DNA of 64,000 bases from Pseudofabraea citricarpa (GCA_029641185.1 JAPWGK010000016.1:186001-250000), one strand, 5' to 3'. Positions 20,648-31,768 are shown, numbered from the stretch's first letter. Numbers and translations are program-made. The notes: generated by a model not told the origin, from the letters alone.

Positions 20648-21166
20648 TCATTGTTGCATATCACTTGGCTGGAGTTGCGGGCCCTTCATCCCTCCATCAG
20701 CCAAATGGTCACAACTTAAATCGTCATCGGTCTCGCTGTCAAAATCATCCTCGACGGCTCTAGCATCGAAGACATGAACCTTGTCTTTCCTATTCTTTCC
20801 CTTGGAGCTGTGTCCCCAGCGCCTGTGTTCCAGGCTCTTGTGATATGGCCCCTCCGAGTTCTCCTCCTTCGCCTTTCCCTTGATCTTTGCGCTGGCCACC
20901 TCGTGCTTGTTTTTCCACATGCCACCATACTTGTAATGTGGATAGTCGGAACCGCCCTCGACCTGGCCGCCGCTAACGGATTGCCAGCATTTCCCCGTAC
21001 AGATGAGATACCACTTGGACGTGTTGTCAATCTGACATCGTATCAGGACGTCACGGCGCCTCTGGCAGAGCATGCATGGTTTGCTGTGGGGGTTCGGAGG
21101 TGGTTGTTCTGGGGGTGTGGCTTGTGTCTCCCCCTTTCCCACGATGCTGCTGCTGCTGGAATCCAT
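20648..21166 (-). CDS. Conserved fungal Cys-rich (putative zinc-binding) protein
   Basis: 172 aa if the start is the ATG at 21164-21166, which begins MDSSSSSIVGKG. The frame stays open upstream to 21319, adding 51 low-quality residues that I excluded. The core has the spacing C-x2-C-x9-C-x11-C-x3-C with conserved-looking context (CMLCQRRRDVLIRCQID, then KWYLICTGKCWQSVSGG). It is followed by YKYGGMWKNKH. A basic region and then an acidic stretch (VEDDFDSETDDDL) follow. I recognise the arrangement as recurring in ascomycete genomes without an assigned function. A small metal-binding or treble-clef fold is plausible but inferred. It is divergent from PMP3. Confidence 0.75.
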   Translation of the reverse strand: MDSSSSSIVGKGETQATPPEQPPPNPHSKPCMLCQRRRDVLIRCQIDNTSKWYLICTGKCWQSVSGGQVEGGSDYPHYKYGGMWKNKHEVASAKIKGKAKEENSEGPYHKSLEHRRWGHSSKGKNRKDKVHVFDARAVEDDFDSETDDDLSCDHLADGGMKGPQLQPSDMQQ

Positions 21167-21610
21167 GCTTGCAGTCTGGACTCTGGACTCTGGAGTCCAA
21201 AACAAGAGCAGGCGGGCAGGCAATGTTGTCGTCATGTGTTCTTCAGCCCTACTGCCACTGCCACTGCCACTGCCTACTACCCGCAACCCCTGCAGAGCTG
21301 TCGGATAACGAGCCGACACCCTACAAGCACTGCCACATACGTCATTTGCCGTCTATTCCTGCGCAGGCTTTTGCCTACCAGCTGCATAAACCGACCAGCG
21401 CAAAAGGCTATTAATCTCCCAGTTCGTGCCAAGCGCTTCCTTCGGCACTTCACTCCGTCTATATAAGCAGACATCAGTTCTACTTTGTTTGTCCCATCTG
21501 GCAGCACATATTCCATCCGTTACATTCATCCATCATACACATATACAAACATCATCATCTTCTACCTCCTCAAGAAATCCAAAACAAACAAAAAAACAAA
21601 CATCTCAATA
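21167..21610. promoter_or_regulatory. Divergent promoter region, Cys-rich protein / PMP3
   Basis: 444 bp. On the PMP3 side a TATATAAG lies at about 21460, roughly 150 bp before the start codon, followed by an A/C-rich leader. A CTCTGGA heptamer repeat ending in a GGACTC/GAGTCC palindrome lies at about 21175-21197. Confidence 0.5.
21460..21467 (+). promoter_or_regulatory. TATA box of PMP3 (TATATAAG)
   Basis: A good TATA match about 150 bp upstream of the start codon. PMP3-type genes are commonly strongly expressed and stress-induced, which fits a TATA-containing promoter. Confidence 0.55.
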
Positions 21611-21912
21611 ATGGCACCTTCATCAAATGTGAGTACATCGACTTCTCTATCTAGTCGCTTACTGACATGTGACGTGCAGTCCGACGTTTTTCTCTACCTC
21701 CTCGCCGTCTTCGTCCCTCCCGTCCCGGTCTTCCTGAAGGCGGGATGTGGTGCTGATTTCCTAATCAACATCTGTCTCAGCATTCTGGGCTGGATTCCTG
21801 GTGTCATCCGTAAGTTTCCTCGATCTGTTTCTTCCCCATCTGGCGGATACTGATGAACTGTTTAGACGCCTGGTATATCATCGGCAAGCATGATCCGGCC
21901 AAGCACGCATAG
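21611..21912 (+). CDS. PMP3: Plasma-membrane proteolipid Pmp3 (UPF0057 family)
   Basis: Exons 21611-21628, 21680-21809 and 21866-21912 give 64 aa. It has two transmembrane helices. Family signatures are FLYLLAVFVPPVPVFLKAG, then CGADFLINICLSILGWIPG, then HAWYIIGKH. Yeast Pmp3 helps control membrane potential and cation tolerance at the plasma membrane. Exon 1 encodes only six residues (MAPSSN). The last sense codons and the stop lie inside a 15-bp tandem repeat (separate entry). Confidence 0.96.
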
Positions 21913-21943
21913 GCACGGCACGCATAGGCACGGCACGCATAGG
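21903..21943 (+). repeat. 15-bp tandem repeat spanning the PMP3 stop codon
   Basis: GCACGCATAGGCACG is present 2.7 times. The first copy contains the PMP3 terminal His-Ala codons and TAG. The unit is five codons long, so TAG recurs in frame at 21925 and 21940. Confidence 0.92.
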
Positions 21944-22610
21944 TAGAGCCGAGTCACTTGCACCCATCAAACTATCATGAGGCGTTTTTGTATTTTGAGT
22001 CCTTTATCTTGTCTATAAGGAGGGGTTACGTGGGTTGATACCAGTCTTTCTATAGGAGGTGTTTTTTTTTTTTTGTACCAATAATTATTATCTGCAATAC
22101 CCCCAATTTCAATCAAATTCTCTGGCTGTTCTGTTGTCGACAACCAGTATCCGTGATACTACAAACTTCAAACAAATTCTCTGTCCCGGCGGAGTAATTC
22201 GTGTGCTCCCAATATCCCAAAGCTCAGTGCGACTTTTGTCTCAGCCATGGCTACTTACTATGCCTCTACTCGTGACCTATAGATGATGAATGACTAGATG
22301 GACCTCAGTGCTTTAGCAGAATTAATCAGATGCTCGGAATGAAATGAACAACGAGGAATATAACCAAATTGCTTGCCGCTAGAGGTATATCTACAACTCA
22401 AAAGTCGTATCTGAAGTTCTCCAGTTCCCCAAAATAACCCAGCTCGGCAAAATTCTTCACAATAGATTTAATGATTTCCTCGTATCTTTTACACGATATA
22501 CATGCTTCTATGCCTGGAATCGTACACCGAGTCGACACACTGCGGTATTCCCGAGTTCTAAGAATACCACCAATGCATATCCCATATAATATACAACACA
22601 ATCTTACTTT
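21913..22610. other. Intergenic between convergent PMP3 and uS8m (0.7 kb)
   Basis: Contains a T-run at about 22063-22074 and two near copies of CAAATTCTCTG (22116 and 22170). A 67-codon minus-strand ORF (22398-22601) just beyond the uS8m stop has no recognisable content and was not called. Confidence 0.5.
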
Positions 22611-23099
22611 TTACAGCACCTTGCACAGCAGCATTCCTCCTACTCTCCTCTCTACGCACTCTCTGGCTTCTAGCACGCCCTTGTCGGTGCTAACAAACAA
22701 GCACTCTCCTGGTTTCCTTAAGCCTCTCACGTCGTTGGCATCCTTCCCTCTGACGATGTGTGATAGTCCCTCGACATCCATCCATATCCGCTTCGTGGGT
22801 TTGCTGACCATGGTCATCTTGCTCAACACGGGCTCATTGTTCCAGTACTTCATGCCAAGCCATAACCGCCGTGTCGAGATGTTTTGTTGTGTGACGGGCT
22901 CAGGTACGTAGGTTGATAGCGCATCTTGAGGAGGTGGGATGAGTCCGCCGCGAGTGACTGAGGATAAGAAGCCGGCGTTCTGGAGGGCCAAGGAGAGGGT
23001 GAGAATCATATTGGTGGAGGGGACGGATGTGAGGCCCAATCGTGCTTTGGAGGCATTGCTCAAGTGAGAGCAGACATGGGAGAGATTAACGAGAGACAT
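22611..23099 (-). CDS. MRPS8: Mitochondrial small-subunit ribosomal protein uS8m
   Basis: Single exon, 162 aa. The N-terminus MSLVNLSHVCSHLSNASKARLG is typical of fungal uS8m, which often lacks an obvious cleavable presequence. The C-terminus follows the S8 layout: GLRKPGECLFVSTDKGVLEA followed by a Gly-rich turn and a final strand (GGMLLCKVL). S8 binds the central domain of the small rRNA and nucleates assembly. It is divergent from the gene starting at 23649. Confidence 0.92.
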   Translation of the reverse strand: MSLVNLSHVCSHLSNASKARLGLTSVPSTNMILTLSLALQNAGFLSSVTRGGLIPPPQDALSTYVPEPVTQQNISTRRLWLGMKYWNNEPVLSKMTMVSKPTKRIWMDVEGLSHIVRGKDANDVRGLRKPGECLFVSTDKGVLEARECVERRVGGMLLCKVL

Positions 23100-23648
23100 G
23101 GCTGCAGCAAATTCTAATGATATATCGTCGAGGTGAAGAGCCCGCGCGGGCAGGATGTATAGCTTTCAATAGCTGAAGGTCTGACGGCCGCTAATTCGTT
23201 CTATGCTGGGGGCCGGTCAGCTTTGATGGGAAGTCTTCTGATCGGAGACTAACGGTACGATCCTCTAGAAAGAACGGTTGCTCAGATGTTGGCGCGGCCG
23301 AAGGTGGTAGAGGTAGATGGGCGCGTGGTTCTTGAGCGACCTCAATCATTGAATCTCGAATTGGGACAGTCAGTGCCAAAAAAGATTCTGTATGCCTCAG
23401 GCCTGAATCCGGCAACTTTAAAGTGGAGCAGTGGATGGCTGAAGATCGATTGGTTCCCGCGTCCATGCATTGTAACCGCCGAGCTGATGGATGCCCAAGC
23501 AGGAATTCATGTGCACCGTAAGTCCTCTTGTCTTTCTCTTTCTTCCCGTCTATTTCTACTCTTCTCCCTCTCTCTCTCTCATTCAAAACCTGGGAAAGTA
23601 TAGCAACAGGACAGTTCCAACTGCTCAAGGAGAGCGTACACAGCCAGA
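23100..23648. promoter_or_regulatory. Divergent promoter region, uS8m / 487-aa protein
   Basis: 549 bp with a C/T-rich tract at about 23525-23585 before the right-hand start. ORFs on both strands in this interval look like by-products of composition. Confidence 0.45.
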
Positions 23649-25223
23649 ATGGCAGCTCGACCTGGAGAGGACCTCGCAGCCACACTGTAAGCTTGCGCCC
23701 AGCTGCACTGCGCGCCCAGAGTTCTTTGGTTCTGACCGTCTTTCAGATTTGCAGATGTTCATTACTTCTATGGCCCTCCGACAGCTAAGCCTCCCCACCA
23801 TCGATTCGACAAGGGCTCGTATGTCTATCTCTTTGAGAATCCCGCGCAGAGGAGGGCGCGCATAGAGGTCGCAAACAATGCGGGGACGCCCGACCAAGAT
23901 GCGTTTGATGGCCGTCAGTTCTCGTCCCCTACTGCGCCTCAGGATAGATACTAAATTTAACAAGATCTCGACAGCACTCATGTTCAATACTCGTACAAGC
24001 ACTCGAACCTGGTGACCTTGACGCTTGATGGCGCACAGAACGGACAGAGCCCCGCGGATACGCATGAGTGGCATCTCCCCACGTTCGATCCACGAAACGA
24101 AACCAAATACCACTATAGACTCCATACAGTTGATATCTACTTTTGGAATAAAGAGGATGCGCTCCAATTTGTCAATGGAATTCGCAGGGTCTTGCCTCCA
24201 CAGCAATTGACCATAACCGACGAGCCAGCAGCACCACCACCACATGCTGATGCTATGAGTCCTGTTGTTCAAAAACTCGAGAATGTAGCCATAACAGATC
24301 CCTCGTACTCTCATGGAAGGACAAGGGATTCGCGGACCACGTCAAGTTTCCCTGGCCCTCCAACATCAGCAACTCCACCAAGTCTACCAGCTAGTACTAC
24401 ATTTTCCGGCCCGCCAATTTCAGCAACCCCGCAAAGTCAAGAAGCATCGAATTTCGTGCCATTGGCTTATAACCCAGCCGCACCAGCAGCTCCAGAAACG
24501 ATCCGGCATCGTGAGAAAACACCCCCTCCTGAGGATGGTGCACCAAATCCACTTGTCGCAGCCGCCGCTTCGGACCAAGGCCAGACGTATGGGATGTCAT
24601 TTCAGCAACCAGGATTCTCTTCACCACCACCGCAGCAAAGCTACTTTCCTGGCCCACCCACAGCTGGTCTACAGTCCCCTTTCGGCCAGCCCCCAGCCTC
24701 GGCAGGCTTTCAGTCGCCATACTCTCAACCACAGGCACAACAACAGCCTACTGCATTTGCAGCACCGCCAAGAAGTAGCACAGGCAGCTTTGGTCAACCG
24801 CTGAATAACCATAGCCAGCAGTCACTAGCCAATCAGCCGAATAGTCATGTGCCAGTAAATCAATATGCGAATTACCCAGGCTCTCCTGGCTTTACCTCTC
24901 CTATGACTACACCTGGGTTGACTAGCCCTGGTATATACTCACCAGGGCTCCCCCCACCACCGTCTGGGGCTCCTCAGATCGGCTCACCACCACCGGGGGG
25001 GTTCTCTAATTATACTTATAGCTCGAATAATGGCTTGTCGAATACAAAGCCACTGACAAATGACTATACAGTTCATCAACAAGTCTACCGGCCAACCGAA
25101 GGAGAGATGGTCGGCAAGTATAAAGAAAAGGTTCAACCCAGTGGGAAACTGGAAGCGAAAGCTAGTAACGTGGAGAAGCGAGTGGGAGGGTTTTTGAAGA
25201 AATTGGAAAAGAAGTATGGCTAA
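23649..25223 (+). CDS. Conserved fungal protein, folded N-domain plus Pro/Gln/Ser-rich tail
   Basis: Exons 23649-23686, 23747-23913 and 23965-25223 give 487 aa. I do not recognise a named family. The first about 160 residues look folded, with alternating hydrophobic and polar strands and aromatics (LFADVHYFYGPP, GSYVYLFENPAQ, YHYRLHTVDIYFW, then EDALQFVNGIRRVLPP). The length and strand-then-final-helix pattern would suit a PH/EVH1-like fold, but this is a guess. Residues about 170-430 are Pro/Ser/Gln-rich with SPPPQQS and PGPPT repeats and are disordered. A conserved-looking basic end (EGEMVGKYKEKVQPSGKLEA, ending FLKKLEKKYG) closes it. The split of exons in the N-domain supports the start at 23649. 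Confidence 0.8.
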
Positions 25224-26586
25224 GTGGCGTTGTGTAATACAATTGATGAGGCATGATTTTGGGTGTTGATTTAGCGGTCACGAAATAATTGAAAGACGAA
25301 GATTTTACCAAATTCTACTGCCTTGCAAGCTTTTATCGTTCTTGTTGTGCTACTACTCGCTTTCCCCGACTTTCCACGCAGGTGTCCGAGGAGGGAATGG
25401 ACCAGTAAGCGAGCCCGACGATGAAAGTGCCAATTATCTCTGTAGCTTGAATATATGACCTCCCTAAACTATGAATATCTAAGGTGCGTTGTGCAGCGTT
25501 GTGTAAGACGCTTAATTTTTCTTATTTTATGTTTACAGAGTTCCTCGACAAGTAGAAAGTCGTTTTACGTCAGCTTTTTGCATGGCATCACAAACGAGAC
25601 TGGCTTCGGTACGGCCGCCATATTTATTCTCCTTGGAATGCGGGAAGATGAAGAGGAACACGGAGACGGAGAGGGACCCACGAGCAGGTGGATGAGTAAG
25701 GAGCTTGTTCCAGCCAGACGGGTCCATAAGGCAGAGAGAGCAGGTAAGACAGGATCAACAGAGTTTTCAGTTTGTTCTGGACTCTGGACTTTGGACTCTG
25801 GACTCTGGACTCTGTCGAATTGAGGCTCGGGAACAGGTCACACAGGTGACAAGCGGGTTACGAGTTCAGAATTCAGACGATGGACGTTTGCTCATGTCGT
25901 GCGAGTCTCCCTCGGTGGCATTGAGCAGTGTATTACTGTGATGGATCATCTCCTCTCCTCATCTCATGAATTGCAGATCGGTAGGAGAGCATGGAGGTTT
26001 CTCCAGCCACACTCGATCCTGAAATTCTAAATATAACAGGGATATTGATTGAGGAGCGCCCAACAAGCCCGTTGAAGCAATCGACTGGCTGACAGCGCCA
26101 CTCCAGAGCAGAGCTGCGATTGGGAGAGTGCCGTACAGTACGAGAAAAGCCAGGCCAGCCAGCCAGCTCAGTTCCAGTCCCAGTGCAGTTCAGTCCAGTG
26201 TACCCAGCCCGTACAATCTGCAACCTCCCTACTGTACCCGGAGCATACCCGTATTCACTCTCCCACTCACTCTCTCGCTCGCTCTGCCCGTACCGTACCT
26301 GTCCAAGGCTCAATAATCTCTCGTCATCCCCTCCATCACCAGCCTCAACCTCGAACCCCTACTGCCTACTGCCTACTGCCCAAGCCTACACTACACGTAC
26401 AACAACACAGTAATTGAATCGACATGGCCGCCATGCTGACCAGCAGATAAAGCCCCTCGTCGACTGTCAAGTGTCAAACGGACCCAACCTCGCCGTCAGC
26501 GCTACGGAACGACTGGGAATGAACTCAAAACTCCCTCGACCCCCCCTTACAATACTCTACGACACCAGAGACGCTTCGCAAGCGCC
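25224..26586. other. Gene-free region (1.4 kb)
   Basis: Contains the heptamer microsatellite listed below and a GC-rich stretch with CCAG/CAGTC-type direct repeats at about 26150-26210, in the presumed promoter of the next gene. No convincing ORF. Confidence 0.5.
25777..25814 (+). repeat. Heptamer microsatellite (CTCTGGA, about 5 copies)
   Basis: Head-to-tail CTCTGGA units with one CTTTGGA variant. The same heptamer occurs in tandem at about 21175-21195, 4.6 kb away. Confidence 0.8.
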
Positions 26587-28275
26587 ATGTACATATTCAA
26601 TGCCTTGTTGCGAAGACAAGCTTCGGGCGGCAGCAGCTCGTCTGCACCGGGAGGGGCTACCAGCAACAATGGAACGAGCATCATGACCAGTGCCATCTCT
26701 CTGAGCGTGAGCGCCACAGCAACTCCTACCTCTTCGTCGGCACGATCCTCATCGACGTCTGCGTCGGCCACCCAGGAAAACAACTCAACTTCGGATAGCA
26801 GAGCTGGAATCATAATTGTACGTCACCACCCTCCGCAATGGCCGGTTTTCTGTGCCTGGCACGCCGTTTGGTTTGTATGATTGCTTACCTTTCTATCATA
26901 GCCCGTCCTTGTGACCTTTGTCGCCCTGCTCTTGGTGGTTTTCTCTATTATATTATGTCGCTCGTGCCGCAAGAAGCACAAGAACCCGAAATATATTCCC
27001 ACCAAATTTCTCAAAACACAATGGGAACGATGGCAGCCTACGCACAGCCATCGCCTGCCACAAACAAATGAACACTTAGAACGGACGCGATCTGGCCAGC
27101 CACCGGCATCCTTTGACGTATCAGCAGGCGGAGGAAATCCAGGAGTAACGGTTGTGGGAGCAGGCGTAGACAGGAACACTTCAGTGAGGTCCGTTATGAC
27201 TTTACCCGCCTATCGACTCAGTGCTTTGGAGAATGAGCAGGTTCTTGGAAGGGAGGGTGAGAGGGCAGGCATAGATACCGTTGTCGAATTCCCGGAAGGT
27301 GTAGACGAGGAGGAACAGCGCCGAGAAGATGAAATGGAAGCACTATATCAAGTCCGGCTAGCACGACGACGAGAGAATGAGGAGCGGGAAGAGAGGAGAC
27401 GGCTGAGAAGAGAAGCAAGAGAAAGAAGTGACTGGGTTGCATTGCGAGAACTCCAAAATCGATCGAGAACAGAATCGGCAGCAAACGCTGGGAGAAGTGT
27501 GGCCGAGCTGAGAGCTGAGCATGACCGGCTGAAGGCTGAACGGCAACGAGCGGTATCTTCCGTCTCGTACGGTGACTTGGGGGTTGCAAGACATGATGGA
27601 ACCAGGCTACGGGCAAACAGCGAAGAAAGTGAACGTCAAGGCCTGCTTGGTGATGCAGCAAGTATTGCTGCTAGCAGTCGTTACCATCGCAGAGACCACA
27701 GCTCAAGTTCGATTATCAGCATTGATACTATGAACTCCGACTTACCATCACCCGGCTTGGCACGCTCCAGAGCCAACTCCCGACCAGACAGTCCATTGCG
27801 AAGAGTCAGTACCAACCCATCCGTCGGGGCTACTGACCGAGCTGGCAGCAGCCCAGAGATCATAGATCACGATGCTGGTCTTGAAGATGTCCCGCCAAAC
27901 AGCCCTCCTGGATATGAAAACATCTCTTTGGAAACTCCTCTGGCCGAGAATGGACCACAAGAGCCACCGCCAGATTACTCGAGCCCAGTACTGGATCGTG
28001 GAGAATCAGGTCCAACCATTGACTCGGCGGCGCCGGCAAGAGCTAGTCATGTGGGAGATTTGGTTGCTCAAGATACCAGACCAACAAACGAGCGACGTAC
28101 AAGCAGTAGCACCTCGGTCCCATCAGCCGCAGGAGACCGACGAGTGTCTACGAGAGGAGTTGGAGGAGTTCCACAGCTACCCAGCTTACGGCTCGGCTCC
28201 TTACCATCTATCGTTGTCGACAGCGGGACTCCCGTTGCGGCCCGGCAGAGGCGGATAGACGAAGAGGAGAGTTGA
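26587..28275 (+). CDS. Single-pass membrane protein with Ser/Thr-rich ectodomain
   Basis: Exons 26587-26817 and 26902-28275 give 534 aa. Residues about 12-73 are almost entirely Ser/Thr/Ala and would be heavily O-mannosylated if extracellular. The helix, interrupted by the intron, spans AGIII and PVLVTFVALLLVVFSIILC. A basic juxtamembrane segment (RSCRKKHKNPKY) follows, implying a cytoplasmic C-terminus. The tail contains a Glu/Arg-rich helical region (around EEREERRRLRREARERS) and then long Ser/Pro-rich disordered sequence with PPGYE and PPPDYSS motifs that resemble WW- or arrestin/Nedd4-binding PPxY sites. No catalytic domain is visible. The layout recalls cell-wall sensor-like proteins, but there is no WSC Cys pattern. 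Function unknown. Confidence 0.82.
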
Positions 28276-29592
28276 GTCTACATAAGGCCAGGGCGGAAAA
28301 CGATTTATGATCTGGAATTATATAATAGTAAATACTTAGCTAATTGTTATTTATGGTTGGGCGTTGTGTTGTGAGCGAGGCGCTTATGGATCCGGGTTCT
28401 GGATAACTGTACAAGTTGAACCTGCAAAGGCCCTCTTCTATGTGTTTGCGAATTTGACAGTACTCTCAACAAGCCTTTGTTTGTGTGATTGTGTGTTTGT
28501 CTTGCATGTTGTCGTCTCCCATAGGTAGGTACGTAGGTACGTAGGTACGTCGGTTACCTATATATTGAGGCTGACCAGAATATTATGACATGCAGTTCGC
28601 AACCAGTCCGTGCCATGGTGAGAGAGTCTGGTAGACGGTAAATTGCAGGTCGTCAGTAGATTAATTTGTGGTGGATGCCGGGCGATATCGCAACTGGAGT
28701 GTTTGTTTCAGTTCACTCTCACTCTCAATCTCACTTCGGCATCTCAGGCGACGTCCCGGCGGCATGGGCTCACACTCTGCGTGTCACTAGGACGTACGAG
28801 TCTAGCAGAGTCTCGCAGTGTCTCGTCAGGCTGTGGCGGATGTACTGTAGAGGTAGACTGTATTGCACAGGGCCTCGGCTGGCTGCTGGTAGGCTGTTTG
28901 GTGGGCTGGCTCGGCTGGCCAGCACCCCCAGGGCCCCCCAAGACCTAGCGACTCAGCATGGCCCAATCACTAAAAATTCACCCTCCACCCCCCCCCCCTG
29001 CCCTATTTTAACCCCTTTTTGAAAAAGTTCCCAGCTTCCCGTACTGTAAAGCCCCAGCTTTCACCTGTGCGATCTCCCTTTCCTCCTGGACGGTGCAGCA
29101 CTGTACCTCGTAGATTATCCCCCACCAGCAACCTCCTTGAAGGGTAGGAGCCTATACCGCGTCTGATATATCTCTGAGACGCTGAGCGTCCGATCTGCGA
29201 ACGACTCCAACAACAGCAAAGAACACTTCTCCCCAACTTGTTGTTCCACCCGCACCGCACGACTCTCCCCTTGGGACGAAAGTAAGCTTTCGCTTTCCAG
29301 CAACATCAGCGCGTTTGTCGTCGCGTACGTACGCGCTGACAATAATATTCCGGACATCTGGCAGTTTGTTCCAGCTTCTTCGGCAGCATCACTGTCTATC
29401 TGCATATCCATCTGCGGGCCGTCGACCTCATAATCCCAATATTGTGCCCGCTCCCTCTTTGGTTAGATCGGCCTCTGAGTTTCCAGTTTCCACGTCAACT
29501 GTCTCCTGGCTTGCTGGAGCTTGCACCAACTTGAACTTTATCCCTTCTGCGATTATACCCCTCAGCGAGTCCCTTTTACCAGATAGCCCAAT
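28276..29592. other. Gene-free region (1.3 kb)
   Basis: Includes a GTAGGTAC tandem tract (28521-28556), a run of 11 C at about 28988-28998, and a C/T-rich leader before the next gene. No gene or RNA seen. Confidence 0.5.
28521..28556 (+). repeat. GTAGGTAC tandem tract
   Basis: About four overlapping 8-bp units built on GTAGGTA/GTACG. Related TAGGTA-rich clusters recur in other gaps of the window. Confidence 0.75.
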
Positions 29593-31768
29593 ATGTCAGA
29601 CAAGAAAGCCACTGCCAGCGGTGGTGTCCGCAACCTGCGAGCCATGTTTGAAAACAAGGACGAGGCAACGAGTCCCCCCGATCGAGGCCGGTCTCCTGGC
29701 ATTTCGTCAATAGGTGAGCAGCCTGTGCTGAGAATGCTGACCGTACGCTAAGAATTGTGGAGGGGGGAGCAGCACAGGAACATCGCCTCGACCTCTCTCG
29801 AAAGTACGCACGAGTTTTGTAGCGGTGGAAAATAAGAGTGGTCAGTGGGGATTGAGACGAGATACCAGCGGTGAACCGAGCCTGGCAAAGCGGAGGACGA
29901 GCTTCAGCCTCGATGAGCAGGAGAACCCGAAAGCTACGGCAGCTAGGAAGGAGTCTATCGTCTCGGAGATGGAAGCTAGGAAGAATAGCACGGTCATCGA
30001 AGAGACCATACCAGAGTGTGCGGTTGAGACACCGAGCATAGAGATGGACAAGCAGTTGGGAGCGCCGCCAAAGAAGGAGGAGTCCCTTTCGAAGACTGTG
30101 GCGAAGACAAATGTGGAATCGAAAAAGCCTGGTTCGGGAGCACAGAACGGAACGACCAATGGCCATGCGAAACCGAAAGAAACTGCCGCAAAGACTGAAG
30201 AGAAATCGAAAAGCAGCACTCGTCCAGCTCCCATATCTACGAATAAGTCGCTTGCAGTCAAGTCAGCTCCGAAGTCTTCAAAGACCGCACCTACAAAGGT
30301 CCCAAAAACACCTACCAGTCCTCTGAAGAGCCCAAGGAAGCCAGCATCAGAAAGGAAGCCAAGCAAGGCACCTGCAAATAACACTAAGTCCCAAAGACGA
30401 CCTTCGCATGGCTCTGTACCTCCGCCAACATTGCGGATTCAGCCATCTCCACCAAAGACAGGATTTGTTAAGCCGAAGCCAAGATCACCTACACGGCCCG
30501 TACGACTTCCAGCTTCTTTGACTGCCCACACGGCGTCGTCAGGATCAAAAACTGCTGTGCCATCTCCTCCAAGTCGGCAGTCGCTTAGCCGAGCATCAGG
30601 GAATGCTCAACCTATTGTCACAAGATCGCCTAGCAGGGCGACAGGCTCCAAGACACTCACACGAAAGCCTTCGACAGTAAATAAACCCGCAAGTCGGCCG
30701 TCACTTGGACCACCTCCGAATAATACTCTAAAAAAGCAACCTTCGAGACAGAGTCTCCCAAATAATAATGCACCAGCCGACGAAGGTTTTCTGGCTCGCA
30801 TGATGCGGCCGACTACTTCTTCGGCATCAAAAACGGCAGAGAAACTCCCAGAGACACCGCCGAAGCGAGCACAGTCAGTGAGGCGGCCACCGACGAGAGA
30901 TGGACCCCCAAAGATGAATGATTTGTCGAAGCACGTTCCTGTTTCAAAACCCGCGAAGGCAAATGCACCTGCTAAGCACGTGGTAAAGGAACCGGCAGCC
31001 AAAAAGCCAGAGGCGCCAAAGACGATCAAGAAGGAGGAATCTCGTTCGGTTAAGCCAGCCCCAGAGGCTAAAGCTACAAAAGCCAAAGTTGCTAGTGCTG
31101 AACCGGCCAAGCCCATCAAGAGCGAGGATGTGAAGCTGGAGCCGGAAGTCAAGAAGGAATCTGCGGTTGAGAAGTCGATTGTGGAGCCGGTTAAGGCCGA
31201 AGCAATAAAGACTGAGGAGCCGAATGTTGAACAGAGTATCGAAGAGCCCAAGGAAGAAGCCAAGGTTGAAGAAGTCAAGAAAGAGGTCGATGTTGAGGAA
31301 CCCAAGGAAGAGGCCAAAGTTGAGACCCCCGAGGCAACAAATGATTTGGTAAACACCCCGGCGGAGGTTGTTCCGTCAGGACAGAGTTTGACCGAGGAGA
31401 CATCTGTCGCCAAGGCTGAAGAGCCCATTTCTGTCTCAACCCCAGAAAATACCTCAGTGGGACCAACTCCTGATATAACCAAGGTCGAAGAGACGACACC
31501 TTTAATTCCTGAGGAGGAAGAACCAAAAGCGGCTATCCAGGCACCACAAGAACTCTCAGCCGCTGACGAAGTGGTCCCGGCTTCAGAAGTATCTGCCGAG
31601 GTTCTTCAAGCCCCAGAGGAGATCAACTCCAAGACTGAAGTGGTAGAGGACCCAGCAGATATTGCGGCGAGAGCAGAAATTGCGAGGCTCAATGCTGAAT
31701 TCATGGGTGCTTCCCCAGTATCAGAGATCATCAGAGCCGATGGAAAGGAGGAAATGGAGTCGTATTAA
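29593..31768 (+). CDS. Conserved fungal disordered protein, basic then acidic Lys/Glu-rich
   Basis: Exons 29593-29713 and 29778-31768 give 703 aa. I chose the acceptor at 29777 because it is a CAG and restores the block TSPRPLSKVRTSFVAVE. A nearer in-frame AG at 29762 would add five residues (GSSTG), and the AG at 29752 leads to a stop. The N-terminus (KATASGGVRNLRAMFEN) and the RPLSKVRTSFVAVE block look like conserved short segments. The middle (about 130-420) is Lys/Pro/Ser-rich and basic. The last about 280 residues are acidic with near-repeats (EPKEEAKVEEVKKEVDVEEP). There is no globular domain. The strong charge switch suggests a polymer-binding or scaffold role (microtubule-, actin- or RNA-associated), which is speculative. 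Confidence 0.82.

Noticed and set aside
22398..22601. 67-codon ORF directly after uS8m
   Set aside because: No similarity to any known small protein and no start context or introns; likely 3' UTR.
30607..31482. 291-codon ORF opposite the disordered Lys/Glu protein
   Set aside because: Ser/Ala/Leu/Val-rich antisense shadow caused by the biased codons of the real gene.
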